DNA of 27,800 nt from an uncultured Opitutia bacterium (GTDB lineage Bacteria; Verrucomicrobiota; Verrucomicrobiia; Opitutales; Opitutaceae). Each line of letters opens with the position of its first letter. The stretch's first letter is position 1. The stretch spans positions 1-27,800 of the forward strand of contig CALFZM010000124.1 of assembly GCA_937952235.1 (NCBI GenBank). The letters are read 5' to 3'. The position numbers and the translations under genes are program-made. This document shows positions 1-7,959 of the stretch, piece after piece. The notes under the pieces are model-generated. The model ran no database searches, was not told the origin of the DNA, and saw only the letters and a list, made by a program, of their open reading frames with translations.

Positions 1-1
1 G

Positions 2-1474
2 ACCGAGTTCGTGGCCAACATGAGCCACGACATCCGCAATCCGCTCAACGGCATCGTCGGCCTGACGCTCGCGCTCGAGGATTCGGCCCTCGACCCGCGG
101 CAACGCGAGATCGTGACCACGCTCCGGGATTGCACGACCTACCTTTCCTCGCTGGTCGACGACGTGCTCGACTTCGCCAGCATCGAGGCCGGCCGCATCG
201 AGCTGCGCCCGGTCGCCTTCGCCCCCGGCGACCTCCTGCGCTCGATCGTCGCGACCCTGCAGAACGACGCCACGCAGTCGGGCGCCGTGCTCACGGTCGA
301 GGTCGACGCGGGCCTCGCCGCCCACCTGCAGGGCGACGCGGGCCGCATCCAGCAGATCCTGGTCAACTTCGTCTCCAACGCGCTCAAGTACGCCGGCGGC
401 CACATCGAGCTGGTGGCGGGCGTGCCGGCCGGCGCCGCCGACGAGGTGGAGTTCGCGGTCCGGGACCACGGGCCCGGACTGGGCCCGGAGGAGCAGGCGG
501 CGCTCTTCACCAAGTTCACCCGCCTCCGCCAGCGCCACGGCTCCGAGGACATCCCGGGGACCGGCCTAGGTCTTGCCGCCTGCCGCCTGCTCGCCGATGC
601 CATGGGAGGAGCGGTCGGGGTCGAGAGCGAGCCGGGCCGGGGCGCCCGCTTCTTCCTGCGCCTGCCCGCGGTGGTGGCGGCGGAGCCTCCGCCGCCGGCG
701 GTCGACCCGCTCGCCGACGCGCAGGTGCTCCTGGTCGAGGATACCGACTACAACGCGTGGGCCGCGACCGCCGTCCTTGCCCGCCTCGGCCTCGCGTGCG
801 AACGGGCCGCCACCGGCGAGCAGGCCCTGCAGCTCTTCGCCGCCCGGCGCTTCAACATCGTCCTGCTCGATCGCAACCTGCCCGACATGGACGGCACGGA
901 GGTCGCGCGCCGCATGCGTGAACTCGAGGCCGGCGGCGCCCGCGCCGTCCTGCTCGCCGTGACGGCCTATTGCACCGCGCAGGACCGCGAGCTCTGCCTC
1001 CGGGCCGGGATGGATGCCTTCGTCGGCAAGCCGCTCACGCCGGACAAGCTGCGGCGCGTGCTGGCCGAGTCGAGCCGGCGTCTCGTCGGCGCCCCGACCG
1101 TCCACGTCACCGGCGACCCCAGGCCGGCCGGGCTCGACCTCGGGCTCCTGGCGTACCTCGCCGACGGCAGCCCCGAGGGCATCGAGCGCCAGCTCCGGCG
1201 CTATCTCTCCGAGCTCGACGCCGTGCTGGTCCAGCTCGCGCCGACCGCCGCGGCCGGCGACCTCGCGACCCTGGCGGAGCTTTCCCACCGGCTGCTCAAC
1301 CACACCCGGATGGTCGACGCCGCCGCGCTCGCCGGCGCGGTCACGCGCCTGGAGGTGAGCGCGCGGTCGCGCGACGCGGCGGCCTGCGAGACCTGGCTGG
1401 CGCGCGTCCGCGCCGAGTCCGCCCTGCTCAGGGCAGCAATCCTTCAGCGCTGCCCGTCGACTCCGACAGCGTGA
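2..1474 (+). CDS. Hybrid sensor histidine kinase with receiver and Hpt-like domains (5' end missing)
   Basis: This is the C-terminal part of a phosphorelay kinase. The frame is already open at the window edge, reading TEFVANMSHDIRNPLNG, a typical H-box, so the sensor region lies upstream. Residues here are counted from the GTG at 11. The H-box histidine is His6. The HATPase part spans about 75-220, with the N-box ILVNFVSNALKYA, the G1 box DHGPGLG and the G2 box GTGLGLA. A receiver domain covers about 237-352, with phospho-acceptor Asp287 in LLDRNLPDMDG and Lys340 in VGKP. The tail, about 375-470, looks like an Hpt domain with candidate His426 (SHRLLNH), although the usual HxLKG is not kept. 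The gene converges on the response regulator and overlaps its 3' end. That neighbour is a plausible relay target, but this is inferred from position only. Confidence 0.93.
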   Translation, partial: TEFVANMSHDIRNPLNGIVGLTLALEDSALDPRQREIVTTLRDCTTYLSSLVDDVLDFASIEAGRIELRPVAFAPGDLLRSIVATLQNDATQSGAVLTVEVDAGLAAHLQGDAGRIQQILVNFVSNALKYAGGHIELVAGVPAGAADEVEFAVRDHGPGLGPEEQAALFTKFTRLRQRHGSEDIPGTGLGLAACRLLADAMGGAVGVESEPGRGARFFLRLPAVVAAEPPPPAVDPLADAQVLLVEDTDYNAWAATAVLARLGLACERAATGEQALQLFAARRFNIVLLDRNLPDMDGTEVARRMRELEAGGARAVLLAVTAYCTAQDRELCLRAGMDAFVGKPLTPDKLRRVLAESSRRLVGAPTVHVTGDPRPAGLDLGLLAYLADGSPEGIERQLRRYLSELDAVLVQLAPTAAAGDLATLAELSHRLLNHTRMVDAAALAGAVTRLEVSARSRDAAACETWLARVRAESALLRAAILQRCPSTPTA

Positions 1475-2090
1475 AGCCGTGGTCGCGCGCGTAGCGCACC
1501 AGCTCGGTCGTGCTCTTCAGCTCGAGCTTCCGGAGCAGGTTGAAACGGTGCTTCTCCACCGTCTCCACCGCGATGCCGAGCCGCGGCGCGATCTCGGCGT
1601 CGCTGAGCGGCACTCCCACCAGCATGAGCAGCGAGCGCTCGCGCTCCGACAGGATCTTGTCGAACGCCAGCGGATCGCGGCGCCGCGCGGCCTTGATCCG
1701 CTGGAACGCCTCCGAGAACCAGATCCGGCCGCCGGCGATCGCCTCCACCGCGCTCTTCAGCGTCGCCACGCTGTTCGTGTTCTTGTCCACGAAGCCCTGC
1801 ACCCGCAGCCGCTCCGCCTCGAATACCGTGTATTCGTCGCAATGGGACGAGAGGATGAGGATCTTCACCTGCGGCAAGCGCTGCCGGATCTCCTGCGCCA
1901 CCGCGAGGCCGTCGACTCCCGGCAGGTGCAGGTCGAGCAGCACGAGATCGGGCCGGAGCTGCGCCACGAGCTCGATCGCACGCCGCCCGTCGTCGGCCTC
2001 CGCCACCACGTCGTGCCGCAGCTCCTCCGAGCACACTTTGCGCAGCACTTCGCGGAACATCAGGTGGTCTTCGACGATGACAATCCTCAC
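1428..2090 (-). CDS. NarL/FixJ-type response regulator
   Basis: A DNA-binding two-component response regulator of 220 residues, the usual size for NarL/LuxR types. The receiver domain begins RIVIVEDH, with acidic residues Glu7 and Asp8, phospho-acceptor Asp53 (LVLLDLHLPGVDG) and Lys103 (FVDKN). A LuxR-type helix-turn-helix covers about 147-205 (LSERERSLL ... AVETVEKHRFNLLRKLEL). I chose GTG at 2090 because the receiver starts right after it. A longer frame exists from TTG at 2183, but its extra 31 residues have no domain character. No Shine-Dalgarno sequence precedes the GTG; a C-run sits there instead. The last 47 nt overlap the end of the kinase gene on the other strand. Confidence 0.9.
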   Translation of the reverse strand: MRIVIVEDHLMFREVLRKVCSEELRHDVVAEADDGRRAIELVAQLRPDLVLLDLHLPGVDGLAVAQEIRQRLPQVKILILSSHCDEYTVFEAERLRVQGFVDKNTNSVATLKSAVEAIAGGRIWFSEAFQRIKAARRRDPLAFDKILSERERSLLMLVGVPLSDAEIAPRLGIAVETVEKHRFNLLRKLELKSTTELVRYARDHGFTLSESTGSAEGLLP

Positions 2091-2228
2091 GGGGGGGAAG
2101 GAAGCCGGGCCGGATCCGACGACCCGCGAAGCATGCGAAGCCCGCGCAAATCTTGGCAAGGACCAAGGGGTCCGGGCGGCCAAAGAAACGCGCGGCGACC
2201 GCTCCCGTTCGCCCGACCTGCAACTCGT

Positions 2229-3347
2229 TCACACGCGCGCCGCGATTTCCTGCACCCAATTCTCAAAAACGGCGCGCTGCCGCTCCAGGCTGCGCACGAG
2301 CGCGAACTGGCTGGCGGCCCGCTCCAGGTTGTGCCCGGGGTGGCGGACTTTGTAGTAGGCGTCGCCGGCGAGGTGGTCGGTGAGGAAACGCACGCCCTGC
2401 TCGAAGGTGATCACGATGCCGCCGAGCACGAGATGTGCGATCTCCGCCGGTCGAAGGAACGAGCCCGCCGTGGCCAGGTAACCCTCCGCCAAGGCGCGGA
2501 AGATCTCCGGGCGCGCCTGCACGCGGTCGAGCGAGCGTTCATCCTCGGCGGCGGCATTGGTCGCCGAGCGCACGAGGTCGCCGAAATCGTGCAGCGCCAG
2601 CCCCGGCATCACCGTATCGAGGTCGACCACGCAGAGCGCGGCGTGCGTCGCCTCGTCGAGCATCACGTTGTTGAACTTGGCGTCGTTGTGCGTGACGCGC
2701 TCCGGAATCTCCCCGGCCGACTGCAGCCGGTGCAGCGCGTCCGCCAGCGGCTCGCGCTCCAGCGCGAACGCGATCTCGGCCCGCGCGGCGGACGCCCTTC
2801 CGGCCACGTCGGCCAAGACGGCCCGCTGCAGCGCCTCGAAACGGCGTCGGGTGTGGTGGAAGGCGAGAATCGTCTCGTGCAGCCGGCCGCCGGGCAGGTC
2901 GACCAGGAGCCGCTGGAACTCGCCAAACGCCCGCGCCGCGGCCGCCGCCTGTTCCGGCGTCCGCACGAGATCGTAGCTGCACGCGCCCTCGATGAAGTCG
3001 TAGCAGCGCCACCAGCCGCCGTCTCCGTCCCGATGATACGGGACCCCGTCCCGCGCCGGCACCAGCGTCAGGGCCCGCCGCGCCGCATCGGGCTGGCCGC
3101 GCGCGCGCTCCCCCGCGTGCCGCGTCACCCGCTCGATGTTCGCCATCAGCGCGGGCACGTCCCGGAACACCCGGTCGTTGATCCGCTGCAGCAGGTACCG
3201 CCGCCGTCGCCCGCCCTCCGTGCAGGTCACCGCGAAGGTGTCATTGATGTGCCCGCTGCCGTGGGACCGGGCGGCGCCGAGCTCGCCCGGCAGCGAAAAC
3301 GCCCGCACGATCGGTTCGAGGTCGGGTACGAGGGAGGTGACGCTCAT
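2229..3347 (-). CDS. N-acetylhexosamine 1-kinase-like phosphotransferase (NahK type, APH fold)
   Basis: A cytoplasmic sugar kinase of the aminoglycoside-phosphotransferase fold, 372 residues, close to the usual length of NahK. Characterised members phosphorylate GlcNAc or GalNAc at C1. The N-terminal glycine-rich nucleotide loop reads SHGSGHINDTF (28-38). The catalytic loop is HNDAKFNN (220-227), with Asp222 as the expected base. The metal-binding motif is DLDTVMPG, starting at Asp242; this wording is typical of the NahK branch rather than of antibiotic kinases. The start ATG has only a distant G-run upstream. The next gene upstream on this strand is a COG4299 acyltransferase. With the PIG-L and NagB-like genes in the window, this supports a role in amino-sugar use. 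The exact substrate is not shown by the sequence. Confidence 0.83.
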   Translation of the reverse strand: MSVTSLVPDLEPIVRAFSLPGELGAARSHGSGHINDTFAVTCTEGGRRRRYLLQRINDRVFRDVPALMANIERVTRHAGERARGQPDAARRALTLVPARDGVPYHRDGDGGWWRCYDFIEGACSYDLVRTPEQAAAAARAFGEFQRLLVDLPGGRLHETILAFHHTRRRFEALQRAVLADVAGRASAARAEIAFALEREPLADALHRLQSAGEIPERVTHNDAKFNNVMLDEATHAALCVVDLDTVMPGLALHDFGDLVRSATNAAAEDERSLDRVQARPEIFRALAEGYLATAGSFLRPAEIAHLVLGGIVITFEQGVRFLTDHLAGDAYYKVRHPGHNLERAASQFALVRSLERQRAVFENWVQEIAARV

Positions 3348-3548
3348 GTGCGGCCGGAAAAACCCCCAGCGCAGCCGGCATCGCCGCGCGGCTCAATCCG
3401 GAAACGCTGCGGCCGGCGGGCGCGCTTCCCGCCGGGCGGCCCTCAACGGGACTCTTGCAGCTGGCCTTCAACTCAGCCGTGAAAACGGCCGCGCTGAAAG
3501 GTGGAGCAGCTTGTCCTCAAGCAGCTGCGGACCGGTCCATCGCACGTC

Positions 3549-3570
3549 AGCCGCCTGGGGACAGGCGGCT
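3549..3570 (-). terminator. Hairpin downstream of the acyltransferase gene
   Basis: A perfect 8-bp inverted repeat, AGCCGCCT and AGGCGGCT, around a 6-nt loop. It lies 25 nt past the stop codon of the acyltransferase on its own strand. There is no T-run on either side, so it would be an imperfect intrinsic terminator or an RNA 3'-end stabiliser. The other sequence between 3348 and 3594 shows no gene. Confidence 0.4.
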
Positions 3571-3594
3571 CCACCGCAACGGCATCGTTTCGGC

Positions 3595-4830
3595 TCAGAT
3601 CTTCAGCCAGAGCTTCCGCCGGTATAGGGCGTAAAGCAGCAGCCAGAGCACGAGCAGCGTCGCGCCGCCCAGCAGCAGCGGCTGGTACGCCTCGCCCAGG
3701 ACCTTGAAGGTGCCGGCACCGAGGTGCGTCACCAGGTTCTTCTGGATGAAGCCCTCGAACAGGTGCGCGAAGAGGTAGGCGGCGATCGAGTTGGCGCCGA
3801 TCACGAGGAGCGGAAAGGCCCAGCGCTCCCGCCGCCCCAGGTCGATCACCCCATGGAACGCCGCCAGCAGCAGCAGGCACCAGCCGCCGGAGTAGAGCAC
3901 CCACGAGGGGGTCCAGATCCGCTTCACCACCGGGCAGAGGCCGAGCGCGCCGAGCAGCCAGCCCGCGGCGAGCGCCGCGACTCCCGCGACGACAAACCAG
4001 CGCAGGCGGGCCGCCGGCGTTCGCCCGGAGCGCAGCACGTTCCCGGCGATGAGGCCCAGGAGCATGGTGGCCAGCGTCGGGACGAAGCTCAGCGTGGCGT
4101 ATCCGCCTCGATTGGACACGAACGGCCGTTCGCGCCCGAAGAGGTTCAGGAACCAGGTGTCGAACGCCCAGGCGGCGTTGCTGTTTTTCTGCCAGTGGAC
4201 CGCGAAGCCCTCCAGGCCGTGCGCTTCCAGCCAGGAGGCGGTCACGCCCACCCTTGCATAGTCGAAGTCGGGCGGCGGCCGCGGGTACCACGCGAAGAGC
4301 GCCCAGGTGCCGGCGAGGATCGCGCCCAGCGCGGCCCATTGGACCCGCACCGTCTGCAGTCCCAGCGCGAAGAGGAAGCCGTACCCGAGCCCGATCTGTG
4401 TCAGCGTGTCCTCGAAGGTCCAGTTCGTCACGTTCGTGCCGGTCGACCGGAGGAACACGCCGAGCAGCACCAGGACGAGGGCGCGCCACGCCGCATGGCC
4501 CAGCAGCGCCGGACGCGAGTGGCCCCGCGCGGTGCGGCTCGCGATCGAGAAGGGCAGCGCCACGCCGACGAGGAACGAGAACGACGGCTGGATGAGGTCG
4601 TGCAGCGTGCATCCGACCCACGGCACATGACTCTGGTGCCAGGCGAGGAATTTCCAGAAGCCGCTGTCCGGAATCGCCTGCGCCACCCGGCCGAGCCGCA
4701 GCACCTCGGCCATCATCAGGAACATCACGAATCCGCGGTAGGCGTCGATCGACGCCAGGCGGCCGGGCGCGGGCGGGGCGACGGGCACCGAGGCGCCCGG
4801 GGGGTTCAGGTCGGGAGCGGCGGAGGGCAT
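3595..4830 (-). CDS. COG4299/DUF5009 membrane acyltransferase (HGSNAT/NagX-like), copy 1
   Basis: A multi-pass inner-membrane protein of 411 residues related to the bacterial homologues of heparan-alpha-glucosaminide N-acetyltransferase, which moves acetyl groups across a membrane onto glucosamine. Bacterial members called NagX sit in GlcNAc-use clusters. The start reads RLASIDAYRGFVMF, the typical first membrane segment. It is followed by HVPWVGCTLHDLIQPSFSFLVG-type sequence and about ten hydrophobic stretches up to the basic end YRRKLWLKI. ATG 4830 is supported by a GGAG at 4836-4839. It lies 23 nt after the Gfo/Idh stop, so the two probably form an operon. A clear paralogue starts at 6134. 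Acceptor and acyl donor are not determined. Confidence 0.88.
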   Translation of the reverse strand: MPSAAPDLNPPGASVPVAPPAPGRLASIDAYRGFVMFLMMAEVLRLGRVAQAIPDSGFWKFLAWHQSHVPWVGCTLHDLIQPSFSFLVGVALPFSIASRTARGHSRPALLGHAAWRALVLVLLGVFLRSTGTNVTNWTFEDTLTQIGLGYGFLFALGLQTVRVQWAALGAILAGTWALFAWYPRPPPDFDYARVGVTASWLEAHGLEGFAVHWQKNSNAAWAFDTWFLNLFGRERPFVSNRGGYATLSFVPTLATMLLGLIAGNVLRSGRTPAARLRWFVVAGVAALAAGWLLGALGLCPVVKRIWTPSWVLYSGGWCLLLLAAFHGVIDLGRRERWAFPLLVIGANSIAAYLFAHLFEGFIQKNLVTHLGAGTFKVLGEAYQPLLLGGATLLVLWLLLYALYRRKLWLKI

Positions 4831-4835
4831 CGAAA

Positions 4836-4839
4836 CTCC
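4836..4839 (-). promoter_or_regulatory. Shine-Dalgarno site of the copy-1 acyltransferase
   Basis: GGAG on the minus strand, 5 nt before ATG 4830. It is one of only two clear Shine-Dalgarno sites in the window, and it decides the start against the longer open frame that runs further upstream. Confidence 0.5.
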
Positions 4840-4853
4840 GGAACGCGGGACGG

Positions 4854-5927
4854 TCAGGGCACGCGGGCCGGTGCCGGCGCGGCGGCACCCCCGGCCGCCC
4901 GGAGCCGTTCCTTGGCCCGCAGGAGCTGCCGCAGCGGGTGGAATTCCTCCTCGAGCGTGAGCGGCATCGGCGCGCGCGTCACGATGCTGGCCGCGACGAA
5001 ATCGAAATAGTCCCGCGCGGGCCCGGAGCGCTCGAGCGGCTCCGTCATCTTGCCGGGCGTGGCGAGACGCGTGCGCAAGCCGCCGTCGACCGACTCGATG
5101 AAGCCCTTCGTGCCGAAGACGCGCAGCGTCTCGTTGCCGTGCGGCAGTCCGGTGTTGGGCGGGTTGAGGTAGTTGATGACGATCGAGGCGAGGCCGCCGT
5201 TCTCCAGGACGATCTGGACGGCGCCCGCGATCTTGCCGTCGCCCGCCTCGGGTTTGCCGGTCGTCGTCTCCCACCCCGCGATCGATGCAATCCGCACGCC
5301 GCCCACGTGCTCGACCAGGCGCGCCGCGTGGATGCCCGCCTGCAGGAACATGCCTCCGTCGATGGCCTCGTCCTGCGGCCGGCGCGGTCCATAGCGGTAG
5401 GATTTCTGCACGAAGACCTGGATCACGTCTCCCACCGCGCCGGCGCGCACCTGCTCGCGCAGCGTGAGGTACGGCTGCGCAAACGCCGTGCCGGCCATCT
5501 CGTGGAAACGCCGGCCAGTGCGCCGCGCCACCGCGAGCACGCGGTCCAGCTCCGCCTCGGTCAGTGCCGCCGGCTTCTCGGCGTAGACGTGCCGCCCGGC
5601 TTCGAGGCAGCGGATAGCGTCGGCCGCCTGGTCCGCCCGCCGGGGCGAACACAGCGAGACGATTTCCACCGCGGGGTCGGCCAGCATCGCCTCGAGCGAG
5701 GGGTGCTGCCGCACGCCGTCCGGCAGCGCGCCGGCGCGGGTCTGCGCGACCGCGACGAGCCGCGCGTGCGGATGGGTGGCGAGTTTGTCCGGGCGCAGTT
5801 GGTGGCCGTTCGCGCCGTAGAGGCCGACGCCCAGCCGGCGCGGCGGGGGCACCGGCTCGGCGCTCCCGCCCCGGCCGAGGGCGAGACCGAGACCCAGGAG
5901 GCAGCACAGCAGACGCGGGAATTTCAT
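4854..5927 (-). CDS. Secreted Gfo/Idh/MocA-family oxidoreductase
   Basis: An NAD(P)-dependent oxidoreductase of 357 residues. Residues 1-24 look like a Sec signal peptide (MKFPRLLCCLLGLGLALG, then AEP). The Rossmann nucleotide-binding loop is GVGLYGANG (33-41). The family's EKP motif is at 117-119, with Lys118 the expected catalytic lysine. A GGMFLQAGIHAARL stretch carries the usual histidine. Family members act on sugars, inositols or glycosides. I chose ATG 5927 because it starts the signal peptide; the frame stays open upstream but with no signal or domain character. There is no Shine-Dalgarno site. The acyltransferase gene begins 23 nt after the stop. An exported protein with a cytoplasm-type cofactor site is unusual, so either the cofactor is bound tightly or the N-terminus acts as an anchor. 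Confidence 0.85.
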   Translation of the reverse strand: MKFPRLLCCLLGLGLALGRGGSAEPVPPPRRLGVGLYGANGHQLRPDKLATHPHARLVAVAQTRAGALPDGVRQHPSLEAMLADPAVEIVSLCSPRRADQAADAIRCLEAGRHVYAEKPAALTEAELDRVLAVARRTGRRFHEMAGTAFAQPYLTLREQVRAGAVGDVIQVFVQKSYRYGPRRPQDEAIDGGMFLQAGIHAARLVEHVGGVRIASIAGWETTTGKPEAGDGKIAGAVQIVLENGGLASIVINYLNPPNTGLPHGNETLRVFGTKGFIESVDGGLRTRLATPGKMTEPLERSGPARDYFDFVAASIVTRAPMPLTLEEEFHPLRQLLRAKERLRAAGGAAAPAPARVP

Positions 5928-6133
5928 TGGCGGACGGAGGCGGGGGTGGACGGCGCCGAAGACGCACGGCGAGCATGCGGAGATTTCCCGCGCGGCGTAA
6001 AGCGCCATGTCCACGCCGGCCCGGTCCGCAGGTTCATCGCGCGATAGTGCCATCGCGGCGGCGCACAATGGAGTCGCGTTGCGGCGGCGGCGCCCTCTAG
6101 TTTCCGGTCGCGCGGACACCCCGACGCAGCCCC
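5928..6133. promoter_or_regulatory. Divergent intergenic region between the Gfo/Idh and acyltransferase-2 genes
   Basis: These 206 bases separate the leftward Gfo/Idh-acyltransferase pair from the rightward acyltransferase-sigma-FecR set, so promoters for both directions must lie here or in the gene edges. I found no convincing -35/-10 pair, operator or copy of the A/T-run element seen before the receptors. Confidence 0.4.
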
Positions 6134-7414
6134 ATGAGCCACGCCACGCCTTCGCTCGACCCCCGTGCTCCGGTTTCGATCCATCCGTCCGTTCCCGCCG
6201 CGGGCCCCGCGCCCGTGCCGGCGTCAGCGGACCAGCGGCTGCAGTCGCTCGATGCCTACCGCGGGCTGATCATGGTCGCGCTCGCGTTCAACGGCTTCGG
6301 GCTCGCCGGCGTGGCGCGCAATCAGCTGCGCGAGCAGCCCGACTCCGGTTTCTGGGCGGCGGTCCTGCACCAGTTCGAGCACGTCGAGTGGATCGGCATT
6401 GGCTTCTGGGACCTGATCCAGCCCTCGTTCATGTTCATGGTCGGCGTCTCGATGGCCTACTCGTACGTGCGCCGCCAGCGCGAGGGGCAATCGTGGAGCC
6501 GGATGTTCGGACACGCCTGCTGGCGCGCCCTCGCGCTGATCGCGCTCGCGGTGTTTCTCTCGTCGGCGTCGAGCCGCGCGACCAACTGGACGTTCATGAA
6601 CGTCCTCGCGCAAATCGGGCTTGGGTACCCGTTTCTCTTCCTGCTCTGGGGACGCTCGCCGCGGTTTCACGCGCTCACCGCCCTCGTGCTCCTGGCCGGC
6701 GTGTGGCTGATGTATGCATCGTTCCCGGGCGCGGGCCTCGATGTGACGAAGGGCAACCCGCAGGCCGGCGTGTCGGCCGCGTGGGCCCAGCAGCATCTCA
6801 CGGACGTCGGCGCGGCCTGGCACAAGAACGCGAACCTCGGCCACGCGATCGACCGGTGGTTCCTGAATCTCTTTCCCCGGGCCGAGCCGTTCGCGTTCAA
6901 CAGTGGCGGCTACCAGACGATCAATTTCATCCCTTCGCTGGTCACGATGCTGTTCGGGCTCATGTGCGGCGAACTGCTCCGCTCAAGCCGGGCCGCGCCG
7001 CGCAAGGCACTGCTGCTGTTTCTGGCGGGGCTCGGCGGGCTGGCCGCCGGGGCTCTCCTCGAGCTGGCCGGAGTGCCCCTGGTGAAACGCATCTGGACGC
7101 CTTCCTGGGCGCTATACTCCACCGGCTGGTGCTGCCTCATCCTGGGTTCACTCTACGCGATCATGGACGTGCACCGCTGGCGGTCCTGGGCATTCCCGCT
7201 GCTGGTCGTGGGCATGAATTCGATCGCCATCTACTGCCTGGGCCAGTTGCTCCGCGGCTGGACGGCACGGTCGCTGCAGACGCACCTCGGCGAAAACGTC
7301 TTCAAGCTTCTCGGCGCCGCATGGGCGCCCTTCGTGCAGGCGACGCTCGTGGGCCTCGTGTTCTGGCTGGTGTGCTACTGGATGTACCGGCGGAAGATCT
7401 TCCTGCGCCTCTGA
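6134..7414 (+). CDS. COG4299/DUF5009 membrane acyltransferase (HGSNAT/NagX-like), copy 2
   Basis: A second membrane acyltransferase of 426 residues, clearly paralogous to the copy on the minus strand. Both have SLDAYRG/SIDAYRG in the first membrane segment, an H-V-x-W-x-G loop followed by DLIQPSF, and a shared KRIWTPSW..LYS..GWC block near the end, closing with a YRRK tail. About 40 residues rich in Pro and Ala precede the first membrane segment. The stop TGA at 7412-7414 shares a base with the sigma factor's ATG, so the two are probably translationally coupled. This places a sugar-modifying membrane enzyme in the same transcript as an envelope-stress-like regulator. Function is inferred from family and context: acyl transfer to an amino sugar at the inner membrane. 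Confidence 0.88.
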   Translation: MSHATPSLDPRAPVSIHPSVPAAGPAPVPASADQRLQSLDAYRGLIMVALAFNGFGLAGVARNQLREQPDSGFWAAVLHQFEHVEWIGIGFWDLIQPSFMFMVGVSMAYSYVRRQREGQSWSRMFGHACWRALALIALAVFLSSASSRATNWTFMNVLAQIGLGYPFLFLLWGRSPRFHALTALVLLAGVWLMYASFPGAGLDVTKGNPQAGVSAAWAQQHLTDVGAAWHKNANLGHAIDRWFLNLFPRAEPFAFNSGGYQTINFIPSLVTMLFGLMCGELLRSSRAAPRKALLLFLAGLGGLAAGALLELAGVPLVKRIWTPSWALYSTGWCCLILGSLYAIMDVHRWRSWAFPLLVVGMNSIAIYCLGQLLRGWTARSLQTHLGENVFKLLGAAWAPFVQATLVGLVFWLVCYWMYRRKIFLRL

Positions 7415-7959
7415 TGCCGCCGCCGGATTCCGAGGCCTTCGTCTGGTACGCGCGGCATCTGCAGCCCCATGAACCGATGCTGCGCGCCTGGCTGCGCAGC
7501 CGTTTCCCTGCGGCGGATGAGGTGGACGACGTGGTCCAGGAGGCGATCGCCCGCGTCCTGCGGGCTCAGGCCACCACGCAGATCGTCTCGCCCAAGGCGT
7601 TCCTGTTCGCGACGGCGCGGAATCTCGCGCTGGGCCGGATGCGGCAGCGGCACGTGGCGGTCAGCTTGGACTGCCTAGCGGAAATCGACGCGGAGAGCGT
7701 CTTGGATGAGGCAGCGCCGGTGCCCGACCAGGTCGCCCGCGCGCAGGAACTCGAACTCTTGACCCAGGCGATCCAATCCCTCCCCACGCGGTGCCGGCAG
7801 GTGCTCACGCTGCGCAAGATCTATGGCCTCTCGCAGAAGGAAGTCGCCGCCCGGCTCGGCATCTCCGAGCACACGGTCGAGGCGCAGGGCACCATCGGCC
7901 TGCGCAAGCTCGCGGCGTATTTCGAGCAGATCGAGCGTTCGCATCCTCCGCGGCCATGA
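7414..7959 (+). CDS. ECF sigma factor, FecI-like, copy 1
   Basis: An RNA polymerase sigma factor of 181 residues with two regions. Region 2 is at about 20-90 (HEPMLRAWLRSRFP ... VVQEAIARVLRA ... SPKAFLFATARNLAL). Region 4 is at about 115-170 (ELELLTQAIQSLPTRCRQVLTLRKIYGLSQKEVAARLGISEHTVEA). In FecI systems the sigma factor is held by the inner-membrane FecR until an outer-membrane receptor is loaded. The start overlaps the acyltransferase stop, and its own stop overlaps the FecR start as ATGA. The order sigma-FecR-receptor is the classical one. Copy 2 has exactly the same length and the same MPPPDSE start, which indicates duplication. Confidence 0.93.
   Translation: MPPPDSEAFVWYARHLQPHEPMLRAWLRSRFPAADEVDDVVQEAIARVLRAQATTQIVSPKAFLFATARNLALGRMRQRHVAVSLDCLAEIDAESVLDEAAPVPDQVARAQELELLTQAIQSLPTRCRQVLTLRKIYGLSQKEVAARLGISEHTVEAQGTIGLRKLAAYFEQIERSHPPRP

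Noticed and set aside
2091..2183. Longer N-terminus for the response regulator from TTG 2183
   Set aside because: The receiver domain begins exactly at the GTG at 2090, and the added residues are not domain-like.
1479..3482. Plus-strand open frame of 667 codons across the response regulator and kinase genes
   Set aside because: The minus strand there holds intact receiver, helix-turn-helix and NahK-type kinase motifs; this frame has none.
6079..6103. Possible promoter TTGCGG ... TAGTTT before acyltransferase 2
   Set aside because: The spacing is only 13 nt and both boxes match the consensus poorly.
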